DNA of 64,000 nucleotides from Annona cherimola (Eukaryota > Streptophyta > Magnoliopsida > Magnoliales > Annonaceae): assembly GCA_030490835.1 (NCBI GenBank), contig CM059973.1, forward strand, positions 81,173,221 through 81,237,220, read 5' to 3'. The stretch's first letter is position 1. Each line of letters opens with the position of its first letter. The position numbers and the translations under genes are program-made. The notes below the pieces were generated by a model. It had not been told where the DNA came from and did no database searches. It saw only the letters and a program-made list of their open reading frames with translations. This document shows, piece after piece, positions 61,244 through 64,000 of this stretch.

Positions 61244-62163
61244 ATCATCACCATCATCATCATCATAAGCCATTTTCCACCTAGGTGGGGTCGGTTACAT
61301 GGATTCTGTTACGCCATTCTTGGCGATTTAAGACTAAATTTTCTATAATTTGTAATATTTTTAAATCTTGTTTAATTACTTTCATCCATATTTTTTTAAG
61401 TCTTCCTCTCATTCTCCTACCACCTTCTACTTGGATAGTCTCTGTTTTCCTAATCGGTGCTACTTTAGGCCTCCTTTTAACATGATTAAATCATCTTAAT
61501 CTATTTTCTCTCATTTTATCACAAATTGGTCTCACTTTTATGTTTTCTCGAATTATTTCATTCCTAATTTTATCTTTTATTGTTTTACCATTCATCCACC
61601 TTAACATTCTCATTTCCACTACGCTCTTTTTCGTATATGTTGTTCTTTAACTGCCCAATATTCTGCCCCATAAAGCATAGCAGGTCTAATCGCAGTCTTA
61701 TAAAAATTTTCTTTTATTTTGATTAAAACTCGACGGTCACATAAAATTCCTGACGCACTTCTCCATTTCTTTCATCCTGCTTGAATTCTATGTATTTATC
61801 TTTTTCAATTTCCCCCTTCTCTTGAACTATTGAGCCTAAGTACTGAAAGTGATTAGTTCTTGTTACTACTTGATCTAAAATCTTAATTAGTTCTTCATCC
61901 GGGCAATGTCATCTGCAAATAACATATACCAAGGTACTTCTTCTTGGAGATGTCTAATAATTTCATCTATTATTAAGGTAAAAAGGTATGGACTCAAGGC
62001 TGAGCCTTGATGTAGATCTATTTTAACTGAGAAGACATTAGTATCCCCACTAATGATCCTCACATTCGTAACAACCCTGTCGTACATATCTTTAAAAATA
62101 TCAATGTATCTGTTATTAATTCCTTTTTTTCTCATCACTTGGCATATTAACTCTTGCCAGTAA
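61244..62163 (-). mobile_element. RTE-type LINE, 5'-truncated and internally deleted
   Basis: On the minus strand the frame 62138-61887 reads DMYDRVVTNVRIISGDTNVF, then GSALSPYLFTLIIDEIIRHL and VPWYMLFADDI, the central reverse-transcriptase blocks of RTE LINEs with the catalytic ADD present. An internal deletion then joins the frame to YLGSIVQEKGEIEKD (near 61840-61795), followed by the same 3' region as the copy at 659-1254. The tail is CATCAT repeats at 61244-61267, i.e. GATGAT on the coding strand. Confidence 0.5.
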
Positions 62164-64000
62164 GAATTTTTATCTTACTGTCGGTCCCAGTCCCGGAAAA
62201 AAAGCGAGTGTTGACATGTCAGGCTGGCAACCGGTGCTATTAAAAATCACCGCCGCATCTCTTATGGGTTCTCTTGTGTAAATGCAAAATGATAAATTTC
62301 ATGATTGAATTGAATTTGACATAATCATCAAGATAATAAATGAGCTCCCACTACTAATTCACTTTGATAAAACAAGTCGGTAGTAACCACATACAACTAT
62401 GTTGACCCATTTTTTACATTTAAAATTATTTTTAAAATCTAAATCATTTATAATATTTTTCTATGCATATGTTTATTATGTCGAAACTTATTTTGATTAG
62501 ATATTAGCTTCCTAATTTGTATTAGTATTTGTTTTAATATTCTTTCTACATGCAATCATGCAAACATGTTTCTTTTTTCTTATCAACTAATTTTTCTATA
62601 TTTGTATAAATGATAAGAATTATAGATGTCAAAATTGTTTCCACACATCTACCGATCCGGTTTCTAACCCAAGTAGACGTAATTTTTGTAGGATTTATAT
62701 ATAAAGTTGAGTTGGAGTTTTGAAAATAAAGTTATTATAATTGGGTTGAGCTTTTATAACTGACTCAATTTACACTCCTGTACCACTACAATTTCAATAA
62801 AAATATCTTGTTTTTTGGTTGCGTATAATGCTTGTTTGGCTATGTATAAATAAATTTGACTGCATATGTATAGTTGCTCAAGGGTAATGAAGCTTGTTAG
62901 ATGCAGTCATTTTTATATTATAATATGCAACAAAAATTATTTAATGTGACTATTTAGATTTAATTGCAAATAATAATGACAATTTAGCTGTGTGAGTATA
63001 GTATTTTGCTTTTTTGATAGGAAAAATATATATAATTTGCTGACATTGATATTTTTTTTTGAAGGTGTTGCATTTGATATTAGATGTAGCCAATTTGTAA
63101 GCAAAACGTTTGTCACACATATAACCTTCTGTTGTAGTACATGTATAAAGCAATTGCATAGAAAATATAAAACAACAATTGACAATATAAGTAATATTTT
63201 ACAAAAAAAAGATAATATTTAAATAGTTAGGATGTTCAATCAAATAAAAAGTAATGTTATCAGAACCGAACCGGTAATTGAACCAATGGAGTAACTGGTT
63301 TGGTTCGAATCGGTTTAAACCAGTGATATCACGTAATATAATTATGATGTCATAAATGTTTAATAATTTTTAATTATATTGTTGATAAAATACTAAAATT
63401 ATATACTTATAAATCCTAAATATATATATTCAATTTTAAGCATCGCAACAAAATATGCAGGAAAATATTAATAGAAAACTTTTAAAAATCTCTAAGTATA
63501 AATATTAAAAAATCAACTATTGGTGTTGTATTTGATTTTGTAGGAGTATGAGATTGGTTTCCACTCCCAAATGGGTCTGATGATGACATGATGATCAAAT
63601 AACTATCTAAAATAATCCAATGAAAGATTTATAAATCATGTAACTAATAATATTTTCTCAAATAGACAATTGAATGATAAATATTGTAATAAGTAGCTAT
63701 CTACTACAATAGTATAATAAAAAATCACATAAATCAAATAAATTGTAAAACACCCAATTTAAGAAATCAAATAAATTTTTTTATCCACCCGTAAAACAAC
63801 CAATTTACGGAGACCTTAAGAATGCCTATTGATGTCGTTCTAACATCAAGTTGATTAATTCACCAATTTACAAACATGACTTCTCCACTGCATGTATTGT
63901 GGAAATTTTAGAAAGTTAACTGCTACTACCTCATTGCCCTTCTTATTCTTGTAAACAGTTAGATTCGCATTTTAGAATCGGAAATGCGAAAACCCTATTT
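62164..64000. other. AT-rich intergenic DNA, no gene supported
   Basis: CAATTTACACTCCTGTA near 62764 resembles a hAT right end, with no left partner found. A GGTT/AACC-rich patch lies at 63262-63325. Overlapping open frames at 62937-63222 on both strands are low-complexity and not recognisable. Confidence 0.5.

Noticed and set aside
1..64000. CRISPR arrays, operons or other prokaryotic systems
   Set aside because: No regularly spaced identical repeats and no compact gene clusters; everything recognisable is plant nuclear sequence.

Overview
The window is nuclear DNA of a flowering plant. The evidence is GT-AG introns of plant type, plant-only gene families (a RAV-type AP2/B3 factor and an RLP4-like LRR protein), telo-box promoter elements, and an AT-rich repeat landscape of MITEs, hAT-like elements, SINEs, RTE-type LINEs and one Ty1/copia element. 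The GC-rich intronless RAV gene would fit a magnoliid or monocot-like lineage, but the sequence alone does not settle the order.

Three genes are well supported. (1) Positions 1-9239, plus strand: the 3' part of an RLP4-like gene (malectin-like/LRR receptor protein without a kinase) in eight exons. Its introns hold a LINE, two MITEs, a foldback element and a 443-bp tandem duplication. (2) Positions 12455-12910, plus strand: cytosolic ribosomal protein L26 (uL24), intronless, with a TATA box and telo box just upstream and degenerate direct repeats further upstream. (3) Positions 47003-48043, plus strand: an intronless RAV transcription factor (AP2, B3 and an RLFGV repression motif) with a TATA box about 90 bp before the ATG. 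These are independent housekeeping or regulatory genes, not an operon or cluster. A short minus-strand FAR1-like fragment lies near 55.1 kb.

The rest is gene-poor repeat DNA. Layout: 9.7-12 kb foldback element and MITE; 13.4-14.3 kb two tandem duplications; 15-19.5 kb LINE pieces nested in or beside terminal-inverted-repeat elements; 20-29 kb MITEs, two hAT-like elements, three foldback or TIR elements and two tRNA-derived SINEs, both with matching target-site duplications; 32-37 kb MITEs, a long near-perfect hairpin and a tandem duplication; 39.5-44.4 kb a decayed but structurally complete Ty1/copia element on the minus strand; 50-56 kb a possible SINE and more MITEs; 56-64 kb AT-rich DNA with an RTE LINE.

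The most notable structure is a dispersed foldback family (near 9.7, 17.2, 24.9, 27.0 and 32.9 kb) in which the AT-rich arms look related while the terminal tips differ. I found no CRISPR array, bacterial-type operon, tRNA or rRNA gene.
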